Shown here one piece after another: positions 37,300 through 58,900 of a stretch of DNA of 64,000 nt. This DNA comes from Cheilinus undulatus. Its lineage: Eukaryota > Chordata > Actinopteri > Labriformes > Labridae. The DNA is taken from contig NC_054885.1 of assembly GCF_018320785.1 (NCBI RefSeq), forward strand, positions 9,732,421 to 9,796,420, in the 5' to 3' direction. The notes beneath the pieces were generated by a model. It saw nothing but the letters and a program-made list of their open reading frames with translations. It searched no databases and was not told the DNA's origin. Numbering within the stretch: position 1 is the stretch's first letter; the number at the start of each line of letters is the position of its first letter. Position numbers and translations under genes: made by a program.

Positions 37300-40015
37300 T
37301 TTGTACGAACTTTGACACTGCTGCGTAAGACGTCACATCCGGTTTAAGTTTCTCGTCGTCTTAAACTTTTTTAAATCAGATTTTTTTTTCGTTTTGTATT
37401 AAATTGTGAATTCACATTGCAAACCTTCATTTATTGCCAGGATGATCTTCAAATAATTTTGATACAAAAAATTATTTACCTACGTGTTCTAATTTAATGT
37501 ACTGTTTTCAAACAAGTACATCATCTTGTTTAATCATCATATGATTGGACCATAAAATAAACTTGATGTACTAGCTTAGTGACATTTTTGAATGTGGCAG
37601 GTGGTTAAAAGTGCAGTTTGTAAAAACTGTGAATATTAACCTCATCTAACAGTCAGATCTAGATTGTAACGCTCACTTCAAAATATGACAGTGGTATTAA
37701 AATGTGTAACTGCTATTTGGGTCCCCCTTGTGGTACTGCAGAAATATGCAAGATTGCACAAATCCTACATGGCAGTCCATAGAGGGGACCCTACCTATAT
37801 ATAAATAAAATGCTTAATCTTTATTTTAGAAAAAAAAAAAACTAAAAACCATTTTATATTTTCAGGTGATTAAACACTAATGTAGATAGGTGTACTGTAA
37901 AATATCATGTTTCATTTTTTTTTCTAATGCTACTATGCTAAATATGACATACTGCACTGTTAAAGTTATTGTAATTTTAACAATAAATGTTCTACTATTG
38001 CACAGACATATGTATTATTTTTTAGAAAAACTGCCTGTAGTTAAAATTTGAATGATGTTGAGGGAAGTAGGCCTGTCAGAATTAGTGGATCGCTATCAAT
38101 TGAGGTCCATAATTAGTGCATTAATCTTTAAATCCCTAATGTTTCATTTCACTATTAAAAAGTCAGACAGCTCAGTACACAAGTCAAAAGTGTTTTTGAG
38201 CGTTTATCTTTTTATCTTCCACTTATTTCTTTTTTTAAAATCATTGTTCCTTTTTCTGTGGTCAAATTAAAGTCATAATCCTTGAGCTACTATAAGTTCC
38301 TATTTTTTCCAAAATAAAAGTAGGTCTGTATCAAGAGAGAGAGTCAATTACTCTTAGTTTAAGACAGTACAAAGATCCAAAATGACACAAAAATTATGTT
38401 AAATGTAGTATAGGTGAATTTCAAAAATGTATGTTCTTTATGTGAACGATAACATGATGGTTGTACTTACAGTTTGATTTAACCACTTACCTTTACACAG
38501 CAGGAATGTATTAAAGTTTGACAAAAACACAACAGGACAAACACTCAGAAGCAGTACAGTTGTTCATTTACTGTTTAATATGTTTACAGCAGTTGATTTG
38601 CATTAAACATAATAAAACAAACACATTTCCAATATATTACATGTGATTTGGTAAATTAAATAAAACAACATAAATATAACTATGGTACTTAAACAGTTCA
38701 GTGTATCTATTGTTCCCAGCTACTTAACATAGTGTTATATGTCCTGACTTCATCAGCTAAAACATGAATCAAATAAATTAACATAACTTTACATGAATCA
38801 CAACAAAGAAGCCAAGAAAAAATGGGAAACAGGGACCAAAACATGGCATTATGTTTAAACTACACAGCTAAACTGAACACAAAGAATCCTTCTACACTGT
38901 AACATAAAATAAAGCTTTAACATGGAAATGTGTTTGAAGATGCACTCTTCAAAGTGCGTATTATGGAATCAGCTCTCCACTCAGAGGTTTGATACAAACA
39001 TGAGGGTCCACAAACATACAGCAGATATGAAATGACCTCACTTTAACAGTTTTGTACATTCAGTTTTTAAGGTTACGGTTCGTGCAACTTAGCTGTATCA
39101 GGAAGATAAAACAAGCTAGAACATCATGAAATCAACTCTTAACAATATAATTTCAGTTGGAACGAGACCTGGAGTAGGAGAGAAGCAGCAGTTCATACAG
39201 GGTCTAAAATGATCACACACCTGAAACAATGTGCAAAATAACAGCTTCAGAGGTTTAAAAGGGAGTTTGGAGCATGTAGCAGCTGCATAATGAACTACAC
39301 TTGAGATTCATGTTTGCCTGGCGCATTTGGGCTGGGCGATATGGCAAAATAAAGATGCATATATAACAATACAATTCTTATGAATATATTTTGACACAAC
39401 TGCTGGTTATAGGAGTATCTTGATACTGACTTGGTGTGTATAGATTGTATTGCTAGTGTAATGCAGCTCCAGTGATACTGCTCCTAAAAAGTGTTAATCA
39501 TGGCAGCGTGGTAGGGCAGCTTTGTTCTGGCCCAGTTTCACTACTGTAGACGGGAACAAAGAAAAAACGGGGGAAAAGACACAGGCAACGTGGAACTGGC
39601 AGAAGGGAACAGCGTGATGACTGTGGGGCCTAGCAGGGCTGCTGTAGCCTGGAGAGACCAAAGAGTTTGATTTCACTTGTGTTTGTTTACATGTGATAAA
39701 GTTAACTCCTTTTTGGGCTACATTAAGAGCTGAACTTAAATATCTTTTAAAGAAAATCATTTTTAAAAAGCAGCAAAACTGCTGAATAATCCTTTTATGT
39801 TAAAAGACAAGTCCGTGTTTAGGGGACATGATGTCTGGAGGGACTGCAAGCTGAGCTACCAGTACTGATGCCAGCACAGTTTTAAGTTAAGGCTTCCACT
39901 TGCACCAAAACAAAAGGACACAGAGATTAAAATCAGTAAAAATACTACATACTTCTATAAATGCATAATTATTGAACTAAAATATGGTTTAAAATAGGAA
40001 GATCTGCCAATCAAA
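37300..40015. other. Spacer between rpl27 promoter and minisatellite
   Basis: AT-rich, with no exon seen. The part from about 38560 upward could be the far end of a long rundc1 3' UTR: the minus strand has ATTAAA at 38574-38579. Another possible end is AATAAA near 40910. Neither is supported beyond the hexamers. Confidence 0.35.
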
Positions 40016-40019
40016 TCTA

Positions 40020-40900
40020 CAACAGGAAAATGTATTCTACTGCAGGAAAATGTATATATTCTGTTGAAAACCATATTTCTTGAGCAGGAGATGTATTTCT
40101 ACTGAAAAAAAATGTATTTCAACTGCAGGAAAATGTATTTCTCCAGAAAGAAAATGTATTTTACAGCAGGAAATGTGTTTCAACTGTAAGAAAATGTATT
40201 TGTACTCTATTATTATTTCAAAAGCTGGAAAAGGTATTGTGCTGCAGGAAATGTATTTCTACTGCAAGAAAATGTAATTCTATGGCAGAAACATGTATTT
40301 CCACTGCAGGAAAATGCATTTCTACTGTATGAAAATGCATTTCTACCGCAGGAAAATATATTTCTACTGTAGGAAATGCTCATCTACTGCAGGAAAATGT
40401 AATTCTATTGCAGAAACATGTATTTCCACTGCAGGAAAATGTATTTCTACTGTATGAAAATGCATTTCTACTGAAGCAAAATGTATTTCTACTGAAGGAA
40501 AATGTATTTCTACTGCAGGAAAAGGTACTGTGCTACAGTAAAACACATTTCTACTGCAGGAAAATGTATTTCTACAGCAGAAAATTGTACTGTGCTGCAG
40601 GAAAATGTATTTCTACTGCATGAAAGGAAATTTATTTCTATTGCTCTCAAATATATTGTACTGAAGGAAAATGTATTTATTTTGCAAGAATATGTTTTAA
40701 TACTGCGGGGAAATTTGATTCTACAGCAAGAATATGTTTTAATACTGCAGGGAAATTTAATTCTACAGCAGGAAAATGTATTAATACTGCAGGAAAATTT
40801 AATTCTACTGCAGGAAAATCTATTCTGTGACACTTTATTCTACTAGTGGTGAATATAGTCATGTTGTGGAAAAATGTATTACTATTGCAGGATGTTTTCT
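40020..40900. repeat. 21-bp minisatellite, about 40 copies
   Basis: The unit is close to TTTCTACTGCAGGAAAATGT plus one base, with point changes and length shifts between copies. Since 21 is a multiple of three, stop-free frames encoding a 7-residue repeat (FPAVEIH on the minus strand) arise by chance on both strands. It lies about 940 bp beyond the rundc1 stop codon. Confidence 0.92.
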
Positions 40901-41837
40901 AAGGCAAGTAAATTTATTTATACCTGAGAGAGCTGGTCTCTTTAATTGATTTAAAGGTGTTAGAGAAGGCTGCATCTGGCTGTAGATGTTTTCACTAATG
41001 ACTTTCTTCTCTGTGACTCTGGAGTTGGCTGATCTGTGTTTGGAGTTTTATGTTTAATGCTTGATGTCTGTTGTTCTGTTAAATGTGCAGCTACCTATCT
41101 TGTACAGGACACTCTTGTAAGTGAGATTCTTACCTCACTGAGGTTCTATCTGATTAAATAAATGTACTTCAAATAAATAAACTGGAAAGAAGAAAGCTGC
41201 TGTGGTTATTATTCTCACTGTGTAACAGGCTGCTAGATGTGTTTATCTTGAGTGGTAATGTCCAGCGTTCATCAACATGATTCTTTGCACAATCATGTCT
41301 CCAGTGCTCATCATCGCCCAGCCCTGATGAAAATGTACATTTCTTATTTCATTGTGACCTGAGTGCTGCTTTTGGGCTCTACAATCAACCGATCTGCTAC
41401 ACGTGATCCGATTTATAGCAGCCTCTTTGCTACTGTGTTGCAGCCACAGTAGGGAGACTGTTTCTCCTCTTCTCTAATTGGATTTTCTGTGTGGCTACAA
41501 CGTTACAGTACTGATTACTGTACAGACTCTCTGCTGCAGAGCTGAGAGCGCGGTCATGTTCACAGGTGGGATGATACTGTGCACAGGTCACAAAGGTCAG
41601 GAAAGCTTCGCTAAAGACGAGGTAATCTCAAACTCCACTCTAAGGCATGTTTACAGTACGAGTAGCATTGTCATGTTGACATTTTGGCATCATAAACATA
41701 GAGAACAGAATCACCCATGCATGTACTGTAGACATCATACACGTCACGTCAGATGGGCGCTACTTAAAGACCTTTAAAGGTTAATTACTTGAAGCACAAA
41801 GTCATGCTGTTGGTGTTTAGCTGATTTATGATTCTCT

Positions 41838-50008
<8,171 letters not shown>

Positions 50009-50642
50009 TTTCAGTGAACGAGTTCACTCCAGTAGTTAAATTATGTCGTCAGTTTACAAAAAGTATATTCCCGAAGGTTTGTTTTCTTACGCTGCGCAGG
50101 AAACAGCAGGGATCAACATCGGAGAGACAGGTGTAACGCCATCTTGGGAAGGATGATTCATACGTCAAAGCGGGAGCACGTAAAGTTTGACGCAAAGACA
50201 CAAATACCGGACGTGAGTTGCGTGTGCCTTCAGAATAAAAGTATCTAGCGCGCATCAAAGTTTAAGTGGAACAAAATACAATTTAGAACAACATGTACAG
50301 TTCATAAAAACGCGAAAAGCAACCATCGGGATAAGAAAAACACCTAAAGAAAGTGATAACAATAAGCTACAGCTCATAACGACCTATTGCAGTATTTATT
50401 TGTTCAATTGAAAAGAAAAAAAAGTCTTTTGCCGAGGAAAACACTATTTGCAGTTAAAAATAGAGGACTTTTATATAACATTGTAAAATTTTTAAACAGG
50501 GCTTGATATTTCAATTGTTTAGTTGTATTTAGTTGTTCAGCTTGAGATAACATGGATAACAAAAAGTAAATAAATACATCTAAAATCTGTTGTATTCTTT
50601 CTAAAATAACATACAATGTTTGTTTGTTTGTTTGTTTTCCTA

Positions 50643-51242
50643 CGGAAGAGTATTGGGGCCACTGAAAAAAAATTTTGAGACGAAAATTTTTTTTCACCTG
50701 TGAGAAAAAAGTCAGAATTCTGAGATTAAAGTTAGAATTCTGAGATTAAAGTCAGAATTCTGAGAAAAAAGTCAGAATTCTGAGAAAAAAGTCAGAATTC
50801 TGAGATTAAAGTCAGAATTCTGAGAAAAAAGTCAGAATTCTGAGATTAAAGTCAGAATTCTGAGAAAAAAGTCAGAATTCTGAGAAAAAAAAGTCAGAAT
50901 TCTGACTTTATTCTTCAAATGAAAAAAAAGTCTCAAATTTTTTTTTTCAGAATTCTGAGATTAAAGTCAGAATTCTGAGATTAAAGTCAGAATTCTGAGA
51001 AAAAAGTCAGAATTCTGAGATTAAAGTCAGAATTCTGAGATTAAAGTCAGAATTCTGAGAAAAAAAGTCAGAATTCTGACTTTATTCTTCAAATGAAAAA
51101 AAAGTCTCAAATTTTTTTTCAGAATTCTGAGATTAAAGTCAGAATTCTGACTTTAATCTCAGAATTCTGACTTTTTTCTCACAAGTGAAAAAAAAAAATT
51201 TCGTCTCAAATTTTTTTTTTCAGAGGCCCTAATACTTTTCCG
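50643..51242. mobile_element. Inverted-repeat miniature element with 20-bp EcoRI-site array
   Basis: Both ends begin CGGAA(G/A)AGTATT(G/A)GGGCC when read inward, with inverted repeats extending about 80 bp. TA flanks each side (50641-50642, 51243-51244). The interior is a tandem array of AGTCAGAATTCTGAGATTAA and AGTCAGAATTCTGAGAAAAA units, with segments in both orientations. It lies upstream of rundc1. Confidence 0.88.
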
Positions 51243-51244
51243 TA

Positions 51245-52480
51245 TTTTTCATTAAGAAAGTCCATCAAACTTATTTTTGGTCCGCTTTAGTACAGGCACT
51301 CTGAGGGGTTTGGAGGCCCCAAGCACAAACTTTTTTTGAGCCTTAAGTTAAATCAGTCATGGTGAATTAACAAAATATTTTGAAGCAACTCTTTTCAGCT
51401 TTATTTACTGTATGCCATATTTCTGCATATAATTAACCAATTGTTATTGTATGTCTATATAGAGCCATCCAAATGTAATTTTCTTGATTTAGAGATGTTT
51501 TGGGGCTTTTATGGGGGCTTGGACTTTGCTATTGAGGCCAAAGGTCCTCTAGAGAGGCATTTTGGGATAACGTAAATCTATTTTAATGCCATTTAATCAT
51601 TTTTGGCCCCTCATTTATTTTAAGCATACTGGCCATTAATAATATTACAGCAGTTTTAGTTATACAGTATATCTCGGATATGATGCACGGCATAATGACC
51701 GTATACTGAAGCCCTCTACCTTTTCCTGACGGTAAACTCATCTATGACAATACTTATCATTATTACTAAGAAGAATACTTTCCTAACCCATGCAATAGCG
51801 ACGTATCTGAGACAGTAAAAATGTATGTATTTGCTCTTCAGTGTCTATGTTTTCTACATTTTTATTTCATCTTGTTTTTTCTGCTTTTTCCCCATCAGAT
51901 TCATATAACATTTATGTCATTCAGTGTAGCTTGTGTTTTTTGTGGCCTTTGTATCTCTAGCCGTGATTTCTTTCTTTCTGTTGGTTCGCTAGTGTATACT
52001 AACTGGATGAAACGGATTCCTATTTTTGGCTTTTATTTTGACTTAAAAGAACCGGAAGTTTTTGTCTTAACTTCCTAAGGGCTTTTCACATCCCACAGGG
52101 GGGTAGCCGCGACAAAATCACACACAAAAAAACTGACGTCACACACAAAAAAAGACCCCGAGCAGTGACGTTAGCGTAGAAAGTGGAATTCCATCCCGGA
52201 TGTAGATTAACTAAAACGGGGAGGCATCTTTCACAGAGCACTTGCCTAAGGTAACAGGTGTTATGGGTGTTTTTAACGAGTTTTTATGCATCCCACGAGA
52301 CTAGAAATTATCAGGATTACACCAGGTCTACAAAATAAGGGCAATTTAAATTTGTTATTGTTTCCGCGACAACTTGCGCTTCATTTAACAACTAAGGAGG
52401 AGTCTGCCATTTCAACCTGTATTGTTCTTTTTAATATAGGTGAGTATAGAAAATGCAAATAAAGTACACTGACAATGCAC
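51245..52480. other. Spacer between rundc1 and grn
   Basis: AT-rich. No exon was recognised. At 52118-52150 a TCACACACAAAAAAA word occurs twice, separated by CTGACG, and includes the palindrome TGACGTCA (52134-52141). A plus-strand open stretch at 51821-52078 has no family resemblance. Confidence 0.4.
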
Positions 52481-52497
52481 TGTTGTTACATCAAATC

Positions 52498-52503
52498 TTT
52501 ATT
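52498..52503 (-). terminator. Candidate grn polyadenylation signal
   Basis: AATAAA on the minus strand about 455 bp after the grn stop codon. The intervening sequence shows no repeat or exon and fits a 3' UTR. Confidence 0.5.
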
Positions 52504-52957
52504 ATGGAATATGCTGGCACCTCTCTGCATGTTTGCCATATGTATTTGTGATTTATATTTGATGCATTAAAATGATGAAAGATGTAAAAACATGCCCTCT
52601 GTTCTGATAATTGTTGAGAAATGTGATTTGCTACACAGTGAAGCTAAAGCAGAGCAAAGAGATATGACTGACTGACAGAAAACAAAGTCATATTCCCTGG
52701 GAGTGTTTCAGTTGTTTTTCTTTTTAGATGGAGTTAAGTTTCAAGTAGAAAACAAGGCACTATTTGACCTGTAAACATTAAAACAACATGTCAGCACTTA
52801 AAAATCTTATCTCAAAAGGCAGTTTAATTTCAGCGCTCCCTTCACTTTTAACTGATGTATATCTAAGAAAAACATATCAGACAATTAGAGTAAAATCCCT
52901 TTTCATTATGTTCCATTAGTGCTTTACATGCAGAATTTCACAATGAAGAAATTGTTT

Positions 52958-55900
52958 TCACACTATGAGAGCTCTCTTTTTGTTGTTGGAGAACATGCGC
53001 CAGTCCTGCCAGCTGAGCGCGGTGTCCTGGATGCAATCTCCTGCTGCATTGCATGTGTAGCCTTTGGGACAGCAGTGCAGTCTGTCGCTGCAGCACACCG
53101 CCTGAGAAGAGGACATACAAAGATGAAAATTAAAGTGGTGGAAAGTGAGAAAATACTACATTATAAGTAAAACAGCCTTTGGAAATAAGTTTGAGAAGGA
53201 AAATATTGAAGATCCTGAGCTTGTATGAAAAGCATATTTTTAACAGATGCACTTTAAATCTTCCTTTTTAGTCCATTACTTAATGTGTATTTATTGTTAT
53301 GTAGCAATTGGGAGTATTGAAATTGTAATATACTGTTGTATTCTATATTGATATAATGTGGAAATAAAAGGCTAAAAAATTGACATGTGCAATAATGTTT
53401 TATGGCTTTATGAGTGTTTATTGTGACTTTGCAGGCACTAAATTGTCAATAAAAGAATTAAACTGAGTTGATCTGAAGTAGTATGAGTGTTGTAGAATTA
53501 GATGAGTTGATCTGAAGTAGTATGAGTGTTGTAGAATTAGATGAGGTCTGTTTTTCAATGCACCGCTACATCTAAACATATAAGCAACAAATTTACATTG
53601 TAGCTGGTCAATGTGTTGCTTAATTTGACTGAGTGGTGTTGGTTAGTCTCGGGTAGAAATAGACTCATTTCTGTTTATAAACTGAGCGTGTGTAGTGCAC
53701 CTCTGTGAAGTTATGCATGCATGTTTTAGCAGCATGACAGTGCAGCTTGGCTGAGTTAATCAAACCATGACAAGTGTGACAAGTGCACTTAGGTTGGCTA
53801 ACTCGGGGAGTTGTGTGGGCAGAGTTCCCCATCATGCACTCAGGCAGAGTGTTTAGATGTGTTTTATATGTATTTAGTTGTGTTTGGATGTTGACTGTTG
53901 TTCAGTGATCCCTGCTAGGGTTATTTTGCTCATGTTTCTGGTGTTGTTATTTTTTGTGTGGTACATTTGCACCATTTGACAAGTTATCCACTGAGTTAGA
54001 GTTCTCGCCTCAACTGTGACTTTAGGTGTATTTATTGCCTTGCTATGATGTTAGATCAGATACTTTTTTACTTTCACAGATTTATATACCAGTACTTTCA
54101 CTTTAACTTAAGTAATTATTAACCAGCGTAACTCCACCTTTAGTAAAGTACTTTATCCAGCTCTGGAATTTGGTAAAATAAGAAAAGGCTGGCTGTTAAA
54201 CTCTGTTTTCAGTCATTTTGCTTATCTATGCTAGCTTGCTTCCTTTGTTTTTATTTTCACTATATAAACAAGACAGTTTCCTGAAATTTTCTGCCAAAAT
54301 ACTGTTATAAAGCTTAAAGCTATTAGTGAAAATCCTACATCAGGAAGTGGACAGCAGCCCCATGTGGTGGCAGACATCTTGCAGCAGGTCTGTCCATCCT
54401 CACAACTCGTGGTGTCATCACACTTGACATCTCTGTGTTCTGAGTGAGGCAGGCGAGGTACAGGCTCAGGCAGAAGCACAAGAGTTAACGGCACCATCTC
54501 CAGCTGCAACATGATGAGCTTCTGACAGGAGCCGGAGGCGAGGTCACAGGTGTAACCTTCAGGGCAGCAGTGCTTCTTATCTTGACAGCACACAGCCTGC
54601 AGACAAAGCATGCACAAGGTAAGAGAACATGACAGACTTTATTTTACACTAGCAAACTCTGACAAAACCTAATGATTCTGATAGTGTGTCTTATTCTCTC
54701 GTCAAAGTAACTGCACTCCAATAATCTTCAAAGTCACTGCTCACCTCCTCTAGCGGGCAGCACCCCCATTGGCCAGTTGACAGCTGGCAGCAGGTGGTGT
54801 GATCAGGACACTGAGACTGATCATCGCAATGCACAGACCCTGGATAAGACGGGACGCGGGTAATCGCTGGAATTTTAGTGTACCAAGGAATCACAACTTC
54901 TCCTTTGGTGCATGTCTGGTGCTCACTGCACTTGTAGCCTGTGGGACAGCAATGGCTCCCATCAGAGCAGCACACAGCCTGGGGAGAAGTGAGAGCAGAA
55001 GTGCTACTTTCACATCATCAATCGTGTTCTTCAATTTCATCTCCAAATAATGCACCTGATGTAAGTAAAGTTTTCAGCCCAAGTGTCATGAACATTTGTC
55101 AAAGAACCGCTTTTTAAGGAACTAAAATTTCCCTTTCACCTCCTTTAGTCTTAGTTTTCTTTGTCTCTAAAGACCCGTGACATTTAGGCAAATTAGTCTA
55201 CTTCAACAAAACAATTATAAAGGTTATTAAGCAGCAAGAGGTAGCATAAATAAAATGCTGTGAGCATAGATATGTTCCCATGTTCTAAACCTCTCAAGCA
55301 GAGACTTCTTAGGGGGTTAAAAATGTCTGGGCTGAAACTTTACTCTAGTGTAATATCATGCTTGCATTAGCTGTAACTCTTGTAATTCTAGGGTGACAAC
55401 CTGAAGAAATTGTATCAGCAAGTGCTGTCTGTAACTGATGTAAAAAAATAAAAGATAAAAATAAAATCATGAGTGAATGTAGATGAAAAAGGAAGAGGAA
55501 GTATATGCAAAGTCATGTTAGAACTGTCACTAATCTCATGGGGTTAAAGACAGTGTTGCCTTTTAGTGATGTCTTACTTTGTGGGTATGACAGGTTGAAA
55601 TGGGAGGCTTTTTTTTTTACCCCTAAAAGAGCCAAAAGTCTCAGCTTTCTAATAAACTATTAGTGATTATCAGCACCCTGTGCACTACATGAGTTGTGAA
55701 GAAATTAGTTCAAAAATCGCAAAGAATATTCAACTTTTAAATACTAAGTAAATATGTTAACTGCAAGAGAAAAAAACCTGAAAAACAGCAATGAGACCAT
55801 TTCCTCTTCCTGTTTTGGCCCCTGTTAAATGTAAAAGGGTCAGACAGAGCATTCTAATTGAACTTTTTGCTCATTTGTTAATATTACTGCATGTAAACAG

Positions 55901-58900
55901 ACCAAATTTTATAATACCACAGAAAATAGTGAGGGCAGCTTTCTATCTGTACGTCCCTTCATTCATCATACAGGCTTCATGTTCCTTATGGTTATCCCTT
56001 GTTCATAAAACTCTAAACAAACAAACAAATATCCACTAAAACTCAAAGATTCAAAGGTTAAGGTCTTATTGGTAGGCCGTTGCATATAACCACCATGCAG
56101 TGGTTCTAGTTTAGAAATGTTGGCAACATTCCAAGCCAGATGGGCAAAATGAAGACAACTACTTTCTAAAATGGAACAACTTTTTGAGGAAAGATTGCAT
56201 GAGTTAGGATTCTTAATATATTTTTGACGTGTTCCTCCGGTTCCTCCTCAGGCACAAGGAGAGACAACTTCTGCAGAACAGATGGGCGGGGATCCGAAGC
56301 AAAGGAGAAGTGAAGGTTTCTGAGGGACCCCACCCTCTAGTGCAGGGGACATCAACTCCATTTTCACAAGGGCCAGCTTTGTCTTGACTGATGCTTTGGG
56401 GGCCAGACATTAAAATGAACTGGAATAAAATCAGCATTTCTGTCTAATTAACATGCTCTTGTAAAGATAATTTTTCCTTAGAAAAATTAATGGAGCTTTA
56501 AACCTTAAATAGTGAGATCAGTCCCTATCACCTATACTACAGCCAGCCACAAGGGGGTGAATGAAAAAATTTTAGCTCATATTTCTCATATTACTGCAAC
56601 TTTAATAACGATTACACTACTAAGTATGTGTTTACCATGCCAAATTACAGAACTCCTAGCGGGCTTCTTGTTTGATAAGTCACTAGTTTGAGGACTTTAT
56701 AAAACCTTGAGAAAAAAAAAGTCAAACAACAGCATGCCATATTTTGCTCTCTCAAAACATAACCATCTTTTTTCATATGAAAGGGGAGCATAAATGAGCC
56801 TTTGGAGTGATATTATCTCTTTTAACTCCAGTTTGGTCTCCACCGGCTCCTGAGACTAATGTGCTGCTTATTCAAGGTTAGAGGTCATCTTTATTATCCC
56901 TGTAAGGGACAGCTTGTTTCACAATCAACAGAAATCCAGCCAACAAAAGTAAGAAAAAGTGCAACTGAAAAAAAATACAAGTAGAGAAAACCTGGTTATC
57001 AACTTAAACTTAACTACTATTGACCAGCCCCTCTTTAAAGTCCTAATTTCGCACAGCTGTGTTAGATTTACTTAGTGGTCAAAGCTAGACTCTTTGTTCA
57101 ACAGCAGGCTGCTGAGGTTTTTGATGCTGAGTCACAGCAACATTAAAAAAAATGTCATACAAATATGTTAAACATTAAAAGTCTTAAGCTTTGCAGTGTG
57201 CTCAAGAATGAGCCTTTTCCTGTTTATGGCTGCTGATGAAATTAAGATCAATATTCTCCTTTAAAGCTCTGTTTCTTTCCTCCACCAGCTCCTCTTGCTG
57301 CCTAATGCCCCTTATGTTTGAACATGTCATTAACTTAAATACATCTTTGAAATGTTGGGTGATTATACGAAGGAGGGTTGCTTACATATGGCAGTGGGCA
57401 GCAGCCATACTTTTGAGCTGACTTCATGAAGCAGCAGGTGGCGGAGTGAGGGCAGGAGGTGTGGGGGTCACATTGAACAGTGCCCTTCCCTTCCTCTGTC
57501 TTTGGCTCCTCCTTATATTCAGCAGTTGTTTGCAGTGTGGTTGCCACCCCCGTGCTCTGGGATGCAGGCTGCAATGGAGTCGTTGCCATTGTTGAAAATG
57601 GAGGAAACTTCTTCTGCATGGGTGTAGAGGCTGAGCCTTTCTGACAGCTGAAGGTGGTGAGGTCACAGGTGGTGCCTTCGGGGCAACAGTGTTCATGGTC
57701 CTCACAGCAGACCGCCTTTAGAACAAAAACTCTTGGTCAAAAACACTGGTCAGAGAAGGTTAGCCTGGCTCTGTCAAAAGGTAGCTGGATTGATCCACTT
57801 AATTCTCTAAAGGAAAATAGTCAACGAGATAGATCTTGTCTGTTAAATCTGGGTACATAAACTGCATCCAGTCCTTGAACCAAGCTAAGCTATTCTTTTA
57901 TGCTAGCTTGTGCTAGCAAGTCACCAGCTTTAAAATGTCCCATGAAAACAACTTTGATAAATATTTTTATTTTTCTCTAACTACAGTCATCCGCTAGACT
58001 GCTACAAGCAAGATATGATTTGTGATCACTTTGTTGTTCATTTAATACAATGATATGCTAGCAGTAGCCTAGCTTATTACAAAAAATGGAAACTGATGGA
58101 CACATAGTTAGGTTTAACAATCAAACAAAATGAAAATAGATTTGTTCATAAATATAAACCAGTGCTTTAAAAGAACAGTTAGCTTTTATGTCAACTTTAG
58201 CTGTCTAGCTTTTAAAGGGGATTCAAATCTGCACTTTATTTTTAGGCAAATTTTTAGGATATAAAATAATAAAGATAATGCAATTTTTCATTTTCAGTCC
58301 TAAAAAAGCATGACAGGTTTACTAAATTCATCTGTTCTGTTGTTTAAACACATGGCTAAAGCTAGCAGCCTTTTTAAAAGGATGGCTAATGCCAGTCTAG
58401 CTAATAGGCACCCACATACTAGGCTAGGCTAAAACAGATGGACAAATTTAGCCTAGCACTGCAGTAAGGTAGCAAAAAAAACCCTCTTTCCTTATCCGTT
58501 TAGCTTCAAAGCCAATTTAGCTGAGCTCGCTAGTCAATGCATTTGCTAAAAGGCTTTTGTGGTCACCTTGAATGTTCCATTTAAACATGAGAGGAATATA
58601 TATTTCTTTGTCTACCTTGGGAAGAGGACAGCAGCCCCAATCTCCTGATTCTTTCTTGCAGCAGGTGGTACCGTCAGGACAACTCTGTGTATCATTACAT
58701 GGCACATCCCCTACCCGAGCACCCTGCAAGGGGATTGTGGGGACCTTCTCGACCATCGGCCCAGAGCATTTTTCATCATCACAGGTCTGTGCAGCCAGGT
58801 TACATTTCTTGCCTTTGGGGCAGCAGTGAATGAAATCCTCACAACAAACAGCCTGGGAATAACACGGTGAGGTTAGATGTATGGACTGCTTGAACAGTTA

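Noticed and set aside
40364-40862. Long open frames with FPAVEIH-type repeats on both strands
   Set aside because: They are translations of a 21-bp minisatellite; the same period opens several frames on both strands, and there is no splice or start context.
51821-52078. 85-codon hydrophobic open frame on the plus strand
   Set aside because: AT-rich, Phe/Leu-dominated by base composition, with no family resemblance, splice partner or promoter.
57424-57705. 93-codon alternative minus-strand frame rich in Arg, Pro and Ala
   Set aside because: It overlaps the grn exon in another frame; the granulin frame has the cysteine pattern and splice phases.
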